DNA of 10,448 bases, taken from the NCBI GenBank assembly GCA_009922295.1, contig RFWA01000058.1, positions 1 through 10,448 of the forward strand, read 5' to 3'. Origin of the DNA: Betaproteobacteria bacterium (GTDB lineage Bacteria > Pseudomonadota > Gammaproteobacteria > Burkholderiales > Burkholderiaceae_C). Both the position numbers and the translations under genes were made by a program. Positions within the stretch are counted from its first letter, which is position 1; every line of letters starts with the position of its first letter. This document shows, piece by piece, positions 1 through 6,680 of the stretch. Under the pieces are notes generated by a model, which searched no databases, was not told where the DNA came from, and worked only from the letters and a program-made list of their open reading frames with translations.

Positions 1-366
1 CGGGGCCGCGACGTGGTGCTGGTCGACACCGCGGGGCGGCTGCCCACACAGCTGCACCTGATGGAAGAGCTGAAAAAGATCAAACGCGTGATCCAGAAGG
101 CCGACGCCAGCGCACCGCACGAGGCCCTGCTGGTGATTGACGGCAACACCGGCCAGAACGCGCTGGCGCAGGTTCGCGCCTTTGACGACGCACTGCAACT
201 GACCGGCCTGATCGTGACCAAACTGGATGGCACCGCCAAGGGCGGCGTGCTGGCCGCGATTGCCCGGGAGCGGCCGATCCCGGTTTACTTTATCGGTGTC
301 GGCGAGCAGCTCGAAGACCTCGAAACCTTCAACGCCCGCGAATTTGCCCAGGCCCTGCTGTCATGA
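1..366 (+). CDS. ftsY: FtsY, signal recognition particle receptor GTPase (C-terminal part)
   Basis: This is the last 121 codons of the SRP receptor, the SRP-type GTPase that docks ribosome-nascent-chain/SRP complexes at the inner membrane for co-translational insertion. The frame is open from base 1, so the N-terminal A domain, the N domain and the P-loop lie upstream of the window. Visible GTPase motifs are DTAGR (G3, about nt 25-39), the stretch LLVIDGNTGQNA that matches the FtsY/Ffh core, TKLD (G4, about nt 220-231) followed by GTAKGG, and the closing loop GVGEQLEDLETFN typical of FtsY. The C-terminus FAQALLS is the usual FtsY end (a final helix after the FN residues). The stop TGA overlaps the next start as ATGA, so translation is probably coupled to ynjB. 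The family call is very secure. Ffh is the only alternative, and it would continue with an M domain here. Confidence 0.96.
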   Translation, partial: RGRDVVLVDTAGRLPTQLHLMEELKKIKRVIQKADASAPHEALLVIDGNTGQNALAQVRAFDDALQLTGLIVTKLDGTAKGGVLAAIARERPIPVYFIGVGEQLEDLETFNAREFAQALLS

Positions 367-1628
367 ACACCCCTCACCTCGGTCAAACCCCAATTAGCCT
401 GGATCCCCGCGAAATCGGGGATCCAGGCCTGCGAACGCGACGCGAAGCGCTAGCCCTGCTGACTGCCATGGCCGTGGGCCTGGTAACCCCAGCCGGGGCT
501 CAAACAACTGCCGCCTGGGCGGCCATCGAGGCCCGCGCACGTGGCCAGACGGTGTACTTCAATGCCTGGGGCGGCTCAGAGGCGATCAACCGCTACATCC
601 AGTGGGTGGGCGCACAGGTGCAGCAGCGCCATGGGGTGCGCTTGGAGCACGTCAAGATCAGCGACGCCGCCGACATGGTCAAACGGGTTCGGGCCGAAAA
701 AGCCGCCGGCAAGACCCGGGGCAGCGTGGACCTGGTGTGGATCAACGGTGAAAACTTCCTGACCATGAAGCGCGAGGGCCTGCTGTTTGGCCCCTTTGCG
801 GAAAGCCTGCCCAGCTACGGCCTGGTGGACGTGCAGGGCAAGCCGACCACGCGCCTGGATTTCTCTGAACCGGTGGACGGTCTGGAGGCGCCCTGGGGCA
901 TGGCGCAGCTGACCTTTATGGCGGACAGCCGGCGCACGCCCGAACCACCACGAAGTCTTGACGCGCTGCTGGCCTTTGCCAAGGCCAACCCCGGCCGCCT
1001 GACCTACCCGCGCCCACCCAACTTTCACGGCACCACCTTTCTCAAGCAGTTGCTGCTGGACCTGAACACTGAGCGCAGCGCCTTGTACCGCCCGGTCACG
1101 CCAGCGACCTTTGCGCAGGCCACGGCGCCGCTTTGGCGCACCCTGGACGCTTTGCACCCGCAGCTGTGGCGCGCCGGGCGGCAGTTCCCGCTCAACGCCG
1201 AGGCCATGCGCCAGATGCTGGCCGACGGCGAACTGCTGCTGGCGCTGACCTTCAACCCCAATGACGCGGCCAATGAAATCGCCGCCAAGCGTCTGCCAGC
1301 CAGCATTGTCAGCTATCAATTTGAGAGCGGAACAATTGGTAATACACACTTCGTTGCGATCCCCGTCAACGCCAGCGCCAGCGACGCAGCACAGGTGGTG
1401 GCCAACTTTCTGCTGAGCCCCGATGCGCAGGCGCGCAAGGCCGACATCGCGGTGTGGGGCGACCCCACCGTGTTGGCCTTGGAGCGCCTGAGCCCGGCCG
1501 ACCGTGCCCGCTTTGCCGCCCAAGCGCTGCCGGGCCAGGTGGCACGCAGCGCGCCAGCCCTGCCCGAGCCGCACGGCAGCTGGGTCGAGCCGCTGGAGCG
1601 GGAATGGCTCAAACGCCACGGCCAATAA
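363..1628 (+). CDS. ynjB: YnjB-like periplasmic substrate-binding protein of an uncharacterised ABC importer
   Basis: This is a 421-residue extracytoplasmic solute-binding protein of the YnjB family, the binding component of the YnjBCD importer, whose substrate is not established. Residues 24-47 read as an export leader: TRREALALL (twin-arginine-like, residues 25-33), a short hydrophobic stretch, and a signal-peptidase-like AGAQ. The mature part begins with the family stretch VYFNAWGGSEAINRYIQWV and contains LVWINGENF and GGTIGN-like SGTIGNTHFVAIPVNA near the end, as in E. coli YnjB. The length is slightly above the roughly 390 residues of the E. coli protein, mostly from the N-terminus. ATG 363 is the only ATG/GTG/TTG start in frame upstream of the twin arginines; the next ATG (468) would cut the leader, so 363 is preferred. 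The gene is not followed by ynjC, which lies about 5 kb downstream. A twin-arginine leader would imply export in folded form; this is inferred, since the +2 residue is Ala rather than Phe/Leu. Confidence 0.9.
   Translation: MNTPHLGQTPISLDPREIGDPGLRTRREALALLTAMAVGLVTPAGAQTTAAWAAIEARARGQTVYFNAWGGSEAINRYIQWVGAQVQQRHGVRLEHVKISDAADMVKRVRAEKAAGKTRGSVDLVWINGENFLTMKREGLLFGPFAESLPSYGLVDVQGKPTTRLDFSEPVDGLEAPWGMAQLTFMADSRRTPEPPRSLDALLAFAKANPGRLTYPRPPNFHGTTFLKQLLLDLNTERSALYRPVTPATFAQATAPLWRTLDALHPQLWRAGRQFPLNAEAMRQMLADGELLLALTFNPNDAANEIAAKRLPASIVSYQFESGTIGNTHFVAIPVNASASDAAQVVANFLLSPDAQARKADIAVWGDPTVLALERLSPADRARFAAQALPGQVARSAPALPEPHGSWVEPLEREWLKRHGQ
397..428. repeat. Perfect 13-bp inverted repeat (REP-like palindrome) within the start of ynjB
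   Basis: The arms are GCCTGGATCCCCG (397-409) and CGGGGATCCAGGC (416-428), separated by the 6-nt loop CGAAAT. The pairing is perfect over 13 bp and strongly GC-rich. It resembles the small GGATCCCCG-type palindromes scattered between genes in beta- and gammaproteobacterial genomes (recollection, not a search). No T-run follows, so a rho-independent terminator is unlikely, although the hairpin could still pause transcription or protect the ftsY 3' end. It lies 31 nt after the ftsY stop and inside the ynjB reading frame, where it encodes residues 12-22. Confidence 0.85.
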
Positions 1629-1643
1629 CCCTGATCACTCACC

Positions 1644-2321
1644 ATGACCTCTTTGTTGCCCTGCGTTGAAATCGAATCCGCACCGCAGCCCACCGCAGCG
1701 GTGATCTGGCTGCATGGCCTGGGCGCCGATGGTCACGACTTCGCCAGCCTGGTACCCGAACTTGACCTGTCTGGCTGCCCGCCCATCCGCTTTGTGTTTC
1801 CGCACGCGCCCAGCATGCCGGTCACGGTCAATGGCGGTTATGTGATGCCGGCCTGGTACGACATCCTGGGGCCGAACCTGATCAGCCAGCAGGATGCGGC
1901 AGGCATCCAGTCCTCGGAACGTGCGATCGTTGCCTTGATAGCGCAAGAGGTGGCTCGCGGCATCCCGGCCGAGCGCATCGTGCTGGCGGGTTTCAGCCAG
2001 GGCTGTGCCATGGCCCTGCACACGGGCCTGCGCCTGCCGCAACGGCTGGCAGGCATCATGGCTCTGTCAGGCTACCTGCCGCTGGCCGACCGGCTCGCAG
2101 CGGAGCGCCACCCGGCCAACGCCCAAACACCCGTCTTCATGGCTCACGGGACTCAAGACCCCGTGGTGGTGATTGCCCGCGGCGAGGCGTCGCGCGATGC
2201 GCTGGCTGCACTGGGTCAGCCGGTGGCGTGGCACAGCTACCCCATGCCGCACAGCCTGCACCCGCAAGAAATTGCCGATATCTCGGCCTTCCTGGCCCAG
2301 GTGCTGGGGCCTGCCATTTGA
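1644..2321 (+). CDS. Alpha/beta-hydrolase carboxylesterase (phospholipase/carboxylesterase family)
   Basis: This 225-residue protein is a full-length member of the Abhydrolase_2 phospholipase/carboxylesterase family (relatives include Pseudomonas EstB/carboxylesterase II and acyl-protein thioesterases). It has the oxyanion segment WLHGLGADGHDF (residues 22-33), the nucleophile elbow GFSQG with Ser118, the acid HGTQDPVV with Asp172, and MPHSLHPQE with His203, in the usual order. No signal peptide is seen, so it is probably cytoplasmic and hydrolyses short-chain carboxyl esters or acyl thioesters; the real substrate cannot be read from sequence. It starts 15 nt after ynjB without a clear Shine-Dalgarno site. 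The stop overlaps the probable TTG start of the next gene by 3 nt. Its role next to a transporter gene and an Hsp70 relative is unclear, and the link may be positional only. Confidence 0.93.
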   Translation: MTSLLPCVEIESAPQPTAAVIWLHGLGADGHDFASLVPELDLSGCPPIRFVFPHAPSMPVTVNGGYVMPAWYDILGPNLISQQDAAGIQSSERAIVALIAQEVARGIPAERIVLAGFSQGCAMALHTGLRLPQRLAGIMALSGYLPLADRLAAERHPANAQTPVFMAHGTQDPVVVIARGEASRDALAALGQPVAWHSYPMPHSLHPQEIADISAFLAQVLGPAI

Positions 2322-3616
2322 ATCAGCTCTTGGAACGCCCGGTGCGCCAAGCCGCTGCCACCGACCAGCCCTTGGTGCTGGGCATCGACTTCGGCACCTC
2401 CAACTCGGCCGCAGCGCTGATCGGTGCCGGCGGCCGGCTACAGGTGGTGCCGCTGGGTGAGGGCCGAGCCGAGATGCCAACGGCCCTTTTTTTTGCCAAC
2501 GAAACGCAGAGCGTGCTGTACGGCGGCGAGGCCATGCAGGCCTACCTGGCCGGCACCGAGGGTCGATTGCTGCGCTCGCTCAAAAGCCTGCTGGGCAGCC
2601 GGCTGATGGACGAGTACACCGCCGTCAATGGCCAGAGCCTGCGCTTCTACGACATCCTGGTACTGTTTTTCAAGGAACTCAAGCGCCGCTGCGAAGCCTG
2701 CGCCGGCCAGCCGCTGACCCATGTCATGTTGGGCCGACCGGTGCACTTTGTCGACGACGATGCCCAACGTGACGCGCAGGCTCAGACCACACTGGAGAGC
2801 GCCGCCCGTGATGCCGGATTCAGCAGGATAGAGTGCCAGCTCGAACCGATTGCTGCCGCTCTTGACTACGAGCAACGCGTGAACGGCGAAACCACGGCGC
2901 TGGTGGTGGACATTGGCGGCGGCACCTCGGACTTCACCGTCATCCGGCTGAACCCGGCGCGCAGCCACCTGCGCGACCGGCGCGCTGACATCCTGGCCAC
3001 CACCGGCGTCCACCTGGGCGGCACCGACTTTGACCGCCTGCTCGACCTGGCCGCGGTGATGCCGCTGCTGGGTTACCGGCACCAGGGCGCAGGCGGCAGG
3101 CCAGTGCCCAACAGCGTATTTTTTGACCTAGCCACCTGGCACTTGATCCACCAGGCCTACACCCGGCGCGCCCTGAACTTTGCCCGCGAGTTGCGTCCCA
3201 GCTACGCCAACCCAGTGCTGCACCAGCGCCTTTTGCGGGTGTTGGACGGGCAACACGGCCACCGTCTGCTGTCAGCAGTGGAGAGCGCCAAAATTGCCTG
3301 CTCCGAGTCGGGTAGGGCAGCACCGATTGCCCTAGATTTTTTAGGCGAGGTGTTGGACGTCGGCATCGATGCCGGCCGCCTGCACGATGCGCTGCGAGAC
3401 TCGGTAGGGCAGGTGGTGCAGTGCGCCCAAGCCTGTGTCCGCGCCGCCGGACAAACCAGCGTAGATGCGGTCTACCTGACCGGCGGGTCCTCTGCCCTGC
3501 GGCCGCTGGTCGAAGCGCTGCGCACCGCCATGCCGCAGGCCACGTTGGTCGAAGGCAACCGCTTTGGTGGGGTGGCGGCCGGGCTGGCCCATGCCGGGGC
3601 GGCTGTGGGCGGATGA
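2318..3616 (+). CDS. yegD: YegD-type Hsp70 family ATPase (putative chaperone)
   Basis: This protein of about 432 residues has an actin/Hsp70 ATPase fold without the DnaK substrate-binding and lid domains, like E. coli YegD (450 residues). Visible motifs are the phosphate-1 loop LGIDFGTSNS (residues 21-30), phosphate-2 VDIGGGTSDF (Asp198, GGGT), the upstream YEQR/LEPIAAALDYE segment typical of Hsp70, and the adenosine loop YLTGGSSALRPL (GGS at 389-391). Biochemical function of YegD proteins is not well established. The start is uncertain: TTG 2318 overlaps the esterase stop and is chosen because it gives a short leader before the first beta strand; GTG 2342 and GTG 2375 are alternatives and there is no ATG nearby. 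It ends in an ATGA overlap with the glycosyltransferase gene. Odd local points are an 8-T homopolymer at 2487-2494 and a hairpin plus T6 at 3313-3342, both in otherwise GC-rich coding sequence. Confidence 0.88.
   Translation: MNQLLERPVRQAAATDQPLVLGIDFGTSNSAAALIGAGGRLQVVPLGEGRAEMPTALFFANETQSVLYGGEAMQAYLAGTEGRLLRSLKSLLGSRLMDEYTAVNGQSLRFYDILVLFFKELKRRCEACAGQPLTHVMLGRPVHFVDDDAQRDAQAQTTLESAARDAGFSRIECQLEPIAAALDYEQRVNGETTALVVDIGGGTSDFTVIRLNPARSHLRDRRADILATTGVHLGGTDFDRLLDLAAVMPLLGYRHQGAGGRPVPNSVFFDLATWHLIHQAYTRRALNFARELRPSYANPVLHQRLLRVLDGQHGHRLLSAVESAKIACSESGRAAPIALDFLGEVLDVGIDAGRLHDALRDSVGQVVQCAQACVRAAGQTSVDAVYLTGGSSALRPLVEALRTAMPQATLVEGNRFGGVAAGLAHAGAAVGG
3313..3342 (+). terminator. Terminator-like hairpin and T-run inside yegD
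   Basis: Arms TAGGGCA (3313-3319) and TGCCCTA (3328-3334) pair perfectly around an 8-nt loop, then GA and TTTTTT (3337-3342) follow. The layout is that of a weak intrinsic terminator, but it lies inside the yegD reading frame, 274 nt before its stop, and the stem is only 7 bp with two A-T closing pairs. The codons here (CTA, TTT, TTA) are unlike the surrounding GC-ending usage. Premature termination under some conditions is possible, but chance is a fair explanation. Confidence 0.3.
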
Positions 3617-4716
3617 GCATGAAGCCCGGCGGCAGACCCCCGACCGACATCCTGCTGATCAAGAGCCACAGCATGGGCATTGGCGACCTGTTGCGCAGCT
3701 CTGCCGCGTGGAGCGCTCTTCAAGCGCGCTGGCCCGATGCCCGGCTGCACCTGCTGATGCTGAGCAAGCAGAGCGGCTACGCGACAGAGGCCTTTATCCG
3801 CAGTCACCACCTGCTCGCCAGCGCCCACTTTGTCACGGTCAAAACGGGAGATCCGAACCGTGGCAGGCAAGCCAGCCTGCCACGTGCCCAGGTCTGGGCC
3901 GAGGTAGCGCAACGGTTAAAAGACCAGCCCATCGACCTGATCATCGACTGCGAATCCAGTGGCATGAAAACCGCCCTGCTGACGTGGTGGCTGGGCCGGC
4001 TGAAAGGGGCGCAGCGTGTGGGCATCGCGCAGTTTCCGCTGCGTCGCCTGTGCTACGACCTGGCCGCCCCCAGTGTGCCGCGCTACGCAGCCCGACTGGG
4101 CCTGATCCGGCCTCTGGACTATACCGAGCGCGATTTCGTGGCACTTGCCGCACTCGGCATCGCCCGCAACGGCACGCGCATCACGCTCAAGAGCGCTGCC
4201 GCCGGCCAGGCCTGGCGCCAGGACCATCCGCTGGCGGCCGCTGCGGGTCAAAGCATCGTGGTACTCAACATCGGCTGCGGCACTGAAGACGCCATCCCGA
4301 AACGTCCGGAACTACCCAAGCTGGTGGCTTGCCTGGTGGCCCTGTATGCCCAACAGCCCTTTACCCTGCACCTCTCCGGCGCTGATTTTGAGCGCAAGGT
4401 CAACCAGGCCTTCAGGGGCCTGTTCAGCACCGCCATGGCACAACACGGCTGGCAGGCCGAGGTGGTGGACTGGGCCGGCCAACTGAGCCTGGACGAACTC
4501 ACCGGCCTGCTGGGTCAGGCCGACCTGGTGATCTCCAGCGACTCCGGCCCCTACCACATGGCCGTGGCGTTGGGCGTGCCCACCCTGTGCTGGTTCAACT
4601 TTGACACGCCGCCGTCCTACCACCCGCAACCCGGGGTGGCGGCGCTGATCTTGCCCGGGCCGGACCAGTTTGTGGCGGCGGCGTTAGCGCTGCTGGCGCT
4701 CGACAATCCCTGCTGA
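3613..4716 (+). CDS. Glycosyltransferase family 9 (ADP-heptose:LPS heptosyltransferase-like)
   Basis: This 367-residue GT-B glycosyltransferase belongs to family 9, which contains the heptosyltransferases WaaC, WaaF and WaaQ that add heptose to the LPS inner core at the cytoplasmic side of the inner membrane. The N-terminus has the family pattern ILLIKSHSMGIGDLLRSSAAWSAL (shown in part: residues 13-31), with the GxGD turn at residues 22-25. The second domain opens with VVLNIGCGTEDAIPKRPE (NIGCG at 219-223), and the nucleotide-sugar site is VISSDSGPYHMAVALG (SSDSGPYH at 308-315), followed by the closing VPTLCWF. The start at ATG 3613 gives an ATGA overlap with yegD; ATG 3619 is a close alternative. 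Which sugar is transferred cannot be told, and WaaC/WaaF identity is not claimed. The 3' end overlaps the oppositely transcribed ligase gene by 33 nt. A 10-bp inverted repeat sits at 3859-3884 in the coding sequence. Confidence 0.92.
   Translation: MSMKPGGRPPTDILLIKSHSMGIGDLLRSSAAWSALQARWPDARLHLLMLSKQSGYATEAFIRSHHLLASAHFVTVKTGDPNRGRQASLPRAQVWAEVAQRLKDQPIDLIIDCESSGMKTALLTWWLGRLKGAQRVGIAQFPLRRLCYDLAAPSVPRYAARLGLIRPLDYTERDFVALAALGIARNGTRITLKSAAAGQAWRQDHPLAAAAGQSIVVLNIGCGTEDAIPKRPELPKLVACLVALYAQQPFTLHLSGADFERKVNQAFRGLFSTAMAQHGWQAEVVDWAGQLSLDELTGLLGQADLVISSDSGPYHMAVALGVPTLCWFNFDTPPSYHPQPGVAALILPGPDQFVAAALALLALDNPC
3859..3884. repeat. Perfect 10-bp inverted repeat within the glycosyltransferase gene
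   Basis: CGTGGCAGGC (3859-3868) and GCCTGCCACG (3875-3884) flank the 6-nt loop AAGCCA. Pairing is perfect, and stem and loop sizes are close to those of the element at 397-428, though the sequence differs. It encodes a polar stretch (NRGRQASLPR), so it may fill a surface loop in the protein. Confidence 0.7.
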
Positions 4717-5797
4717 GTCGCGCCCCAAGGCGGCCAGAATACCCAAACCGATGCAAAAAAAGTCGCCCATACCGATGCCGTAAATCATGGAGTTGAACAG
4801 GCCCGAGATCACCAGCGCCAGCACCATGGCTTGAAGGGCATGGCCATCAGTAGCGGCCAGGCGACTGCCATAACGCCACAGGGTAGCCAACACCGCGCAG
4901 AGGAGGGCCAGCCCAAGCAGGCCGCCTTCGACCGCCCACAACAAAAAAAGCTGGTGCGGGTCGGACGCGGTGTCGTACAGCGACGACACCTGCGGCCCCT
5001 TGAGCCTGAGGTAAGCCTGGTTCCAACTGCCGGCGCCGTGACCGAGCAGCGGCTGTTCGGTGATGGCCTGCAGAGAGGCACGCCAATACTCAAGCCGGGC
5101 GCCAGAAGACGTTTCCTGCGCGCTGCCCTGCCGGTGCATGGCCACCTCCGACCCTACCTGGGTCATGCGCTCGCGGAATGTCGTGGACAACTGGAACATC
5201 AGCACCACCCCAAGCATGGGCGCCAGCAGCACCGCCCAGCGAAAACGCCGCGGTAGTTGGTGAAACAGGGCAAAGGTCAGCACGCCGGGAAATGCCCTGC
5301 TCCAAATAACTGCTGTACACCGCGAAGCTGCCTTGCCAGGCGCCGGTGGCCCAGGGTACTGGCAGCTTCAACACCAGCATCCAGGCGCTGAGCACCACAA
5401 ACAACTGCCCCCACACAAACACCCGCAGCGCTGCGCGGGCTTCCGCCAGGTTGGCAATGAGGCACAGCAAGATCAGGATAGTCAAGATCCTTGCATGCCG
5501 GCTCCAGGACCACAGGGCCTCAACCGGCCCCACCGCCGACCACAGCACTGACAAAGCCATGTAGGCCAAGGCAAGCAAGACCGCCCAGCTCATGGCCGGT
5601 GGTAAACCTGTGTCCAGAGCCCGGCCGCGTCCGCGGGCGCGGCCTACCAGATAAACCAGCGCTGCCAAGTACAACAGCAGGCGGCCGATGGCCGACACGG
5701 CCGTGCCCAGACTGGCCGACAGCGCTACAAAGTAGAGCAGCCCAAGCCGGGCACTGTCCAGGCGGGACGAGATGGGGTGGGGAGACGTCAAAGTCAT
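4684..5797 (-). pseudogene. waaL: O-antigen ligase / polymerase (WaaL, Wzy_C family), interrupted by a frameshift and probable deletion
   Basis: This is an integral membrane O-antigen ligase-type protein that would join polymerised O-antigen to lipid A-core at the periplasmic face. The 5' part (from 5797 to about 5300) has several membrane segments and ends in FAVYSSYLEQGI. The frame then shifts, and the 3' part resumes as VLTFALFHQLPRRFRWAV (from about 5283), followed by the large periplasmic-loop stretch SGARLEYWRASLQAI, GHGAGSW and DPHQLFLLWAVEGGLLGLAL. The Arg of SGARLEYW and the His of DPHQ are the likely catalytic pair by family analogy. Start ATG 5797 has GAGGA 8 nt upstream; the TTG at 5818 lacks one. 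The joined length is about 371 codons, short for the family, and by recollection about 50 residues between YLEQG and the RR-FRW stretch are missing. It lies 34 nt after fkbM on the same strand. An artefact of assembly is an open alternative to a real pseudogene. Confidence 0.82.
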
Positions 5798-5805
5798 GGT
5801 GGGGT

Positions 5806-5810
5806 TCCTC
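5806..5810 (-). promoter_or_regulatory. Shine-Dalgarno site of the ligase gene
   Basis: On the - strand the bases read GAGGA and lie 8 nt before ATG 5797. This fixes the start at 5797 in preference to TTG 5818, which has no comparable site. Confidence 0.6.
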
Positions 5811-5831
5811 GGGGCCAACGCGGCCGCAGAG

Positions 5832-6569
5832 TCAAGCCGAACTGCCCGGTCTGAAAATGAAATTATTGCAATAGGTCGGCGAATCCCAAAATCGGTCGCC
5901 AGTCTCAGACTGGTGAATGTCCGGGTCGAACACGGCGACCGGATTCAGTTCGCCTTGTCTGGCAAAGGAACCCTCGTAGCCCAACTCCGAGAAGAATGCA
6001 AACACATCGGCAACGCTACCTGACGACATGTGCCGCCTTTCTGATTCACAGACCACCATCGGGCGGTGAATTGTCAATAACTCACGAGCGCCCTGCAACA
6101 CTGCCATTTCATGGCCCTCCACATCAATTTTGAGGGCGCCAATCCGGCTTTTGGCATGCTCAAAGTACTGGTCGAGTGTGACGACGTCAACCTCGATGGT
6201 CTTGCAGGTCTCTCGGTCACGAACCGCAGCCTCGAAAGATGCGCCTGGTGACGTTGCTCCACTCCCTGGAACAGCCAACACGCGACGCTGCTCTTCGTTG
6301 GAAACGCCCAACTGCTCCACTTGCACATTCGTCAATCCAGCTCGTTGACAGGCCTGCCGCAGGTAATCGGCCAGCAATGGCTGAGGTTCAAATGCCACGA
6401 CGCGGCCCCCGGGCACAGCTTTGCTGAGTGACCACAAATAACTGCCTTTGTTAGCCCCGACGTCGATCGCAATATCAGTTGGCCGAAGTGTCTGGGTCAG
6501 CGCACGCAGTTCGAGCCGTTGGTCTCTGTACCTCGCCTTAAGACCCCTGTAAATGAATCTCCATTTCAT
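5832..6569 (-). CDS. FkbM-family SAM-dependent methyltransferase
   Basis: This 245-residue cytosolic methyltransferase of the FkbM (Methyltransf_21) family has a Rossmann fold with the SAM-binding motif AIDVGANKGSY (residues 34-44), VVAFEPQP with the ribose-binding acidic residue Glu61, and the family hallmark KIDVEGHE (147-154) followed by VLQGA. FkbM proteins O-methylate sugars or other hydroxyls in polysaccharides and natural products. Next to a ligase and a heptosyltransferase-like gene, methylation of an LPS or O-antigen sugar is the natural inference, but the substrate is not visible. Start ATG 6569 has a strong GAGGTGA site. The gene is first in the - strand pair with the ligase (34-nt gap). 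Base composition is distinct: about 54% GC over 240 bases sampled in four blocks, against 75% in a ynjB block, and the 5' end (6541-6600) is 45%. That points to recent transfer, as is common for surface-glycan genes. Confidence 0.93.
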   Translation of the reverse strand: MKWRFIYRGLKARYRDQRLELRALTQTLRPTDIAIDVGANKGSYLWSLSKAVPGGRVVAFEPQPLLADYLRQACQRAGLTNVQVEQLGVSNEEQRRVLAVPGSGATSPGASFEAAVRDRETCKTIEVDVVTLDQYFEHAKSRIGALKIDVEGHEMAVLQGARELLTIHRPMVVCESERRHMSSGSVADVFAFFSELGYEGSFARQGELNPVAVFDPDIHQSETGDRFWDSPTYCNNFIFRPGSSA

Positions 6570-6680
6570 TGCTTCACCTCATGACATTTGCTTCGCCCGA
6601 ACCCTTACCATCGACACATTCGCGGCCGAGTCGATTATCCGCACCATTGTCCTAGCTTTGACCCCACGCCCTTACTTGAA
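6570..6680. other. Divergent intergenic region between fkbM and ynjC
   Basis: About 111 bp separate the fkbM start from the first credible ynjC start, so both promoters should lie here. Reading toward fkbM there is a GATAAT (- strand, near 6634-6639) that could be a -10 box, but its -35 partner is poor. Toward ynjC I see no clear promoter or ribosome site. At the right edge, ATTGACTCAAT (6680-6690) is an 11-bp palindrome that could be a small operator; it overlaps the presumed TTG start. Confidence 0.35.
6574..6580 (-). promoter_or_regulatory. Strong Shine-Dalgarno site of fkbM
   Basis: The - strand reads GAGGTGA, close to the ideal anti-16S complement, with 4 nt before ATG 6569. It is the clearest ribosome binding site in the window; most + strand genes here lack one and rely on overlaps. 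Confidence 0.75.

Noticed and set aside
397..428. The 13-bp inverted repeat as a rho-independent terminator of ftsY.
   Set aside because: No T-run follows on either strand, and the ynjB frame passes through it, so it is reported as a repeat only.
576..1625. Long open frame on the - strand opposite ynjB (349 codons).
   Set aside because: It lies entirely antisense to a clear ynjB gene, has no recognisable domain, and its composition is what high GC at third codon positions of the + strand gene produces.
2438..3082. Open frame on the - strand opposite yegD (214 codons).
   Set aside because: It is antisense to the Hsp70 motifs, has no family-like sequence and no ribosome site; a shadow of the GC-rich + strand gene.
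3564..4286. Alternative + strand frame of 240 codons over the glycosyltransferase gene.
   Set aside because: The glycosyltransferase motifs are all in the other frame; this one is rich in Arg, Pro and Ala with no domain.
5610..5645. Near-perfect GC palindrome (GGCCGCG ... CGCGGCC) in the ligase gene.
   Set aside because: It encodes an Arg/Gly-rich cytoplasmic loop (RARGRGR) between membrane segments; CG-rich Arg codons explain it without a special function.
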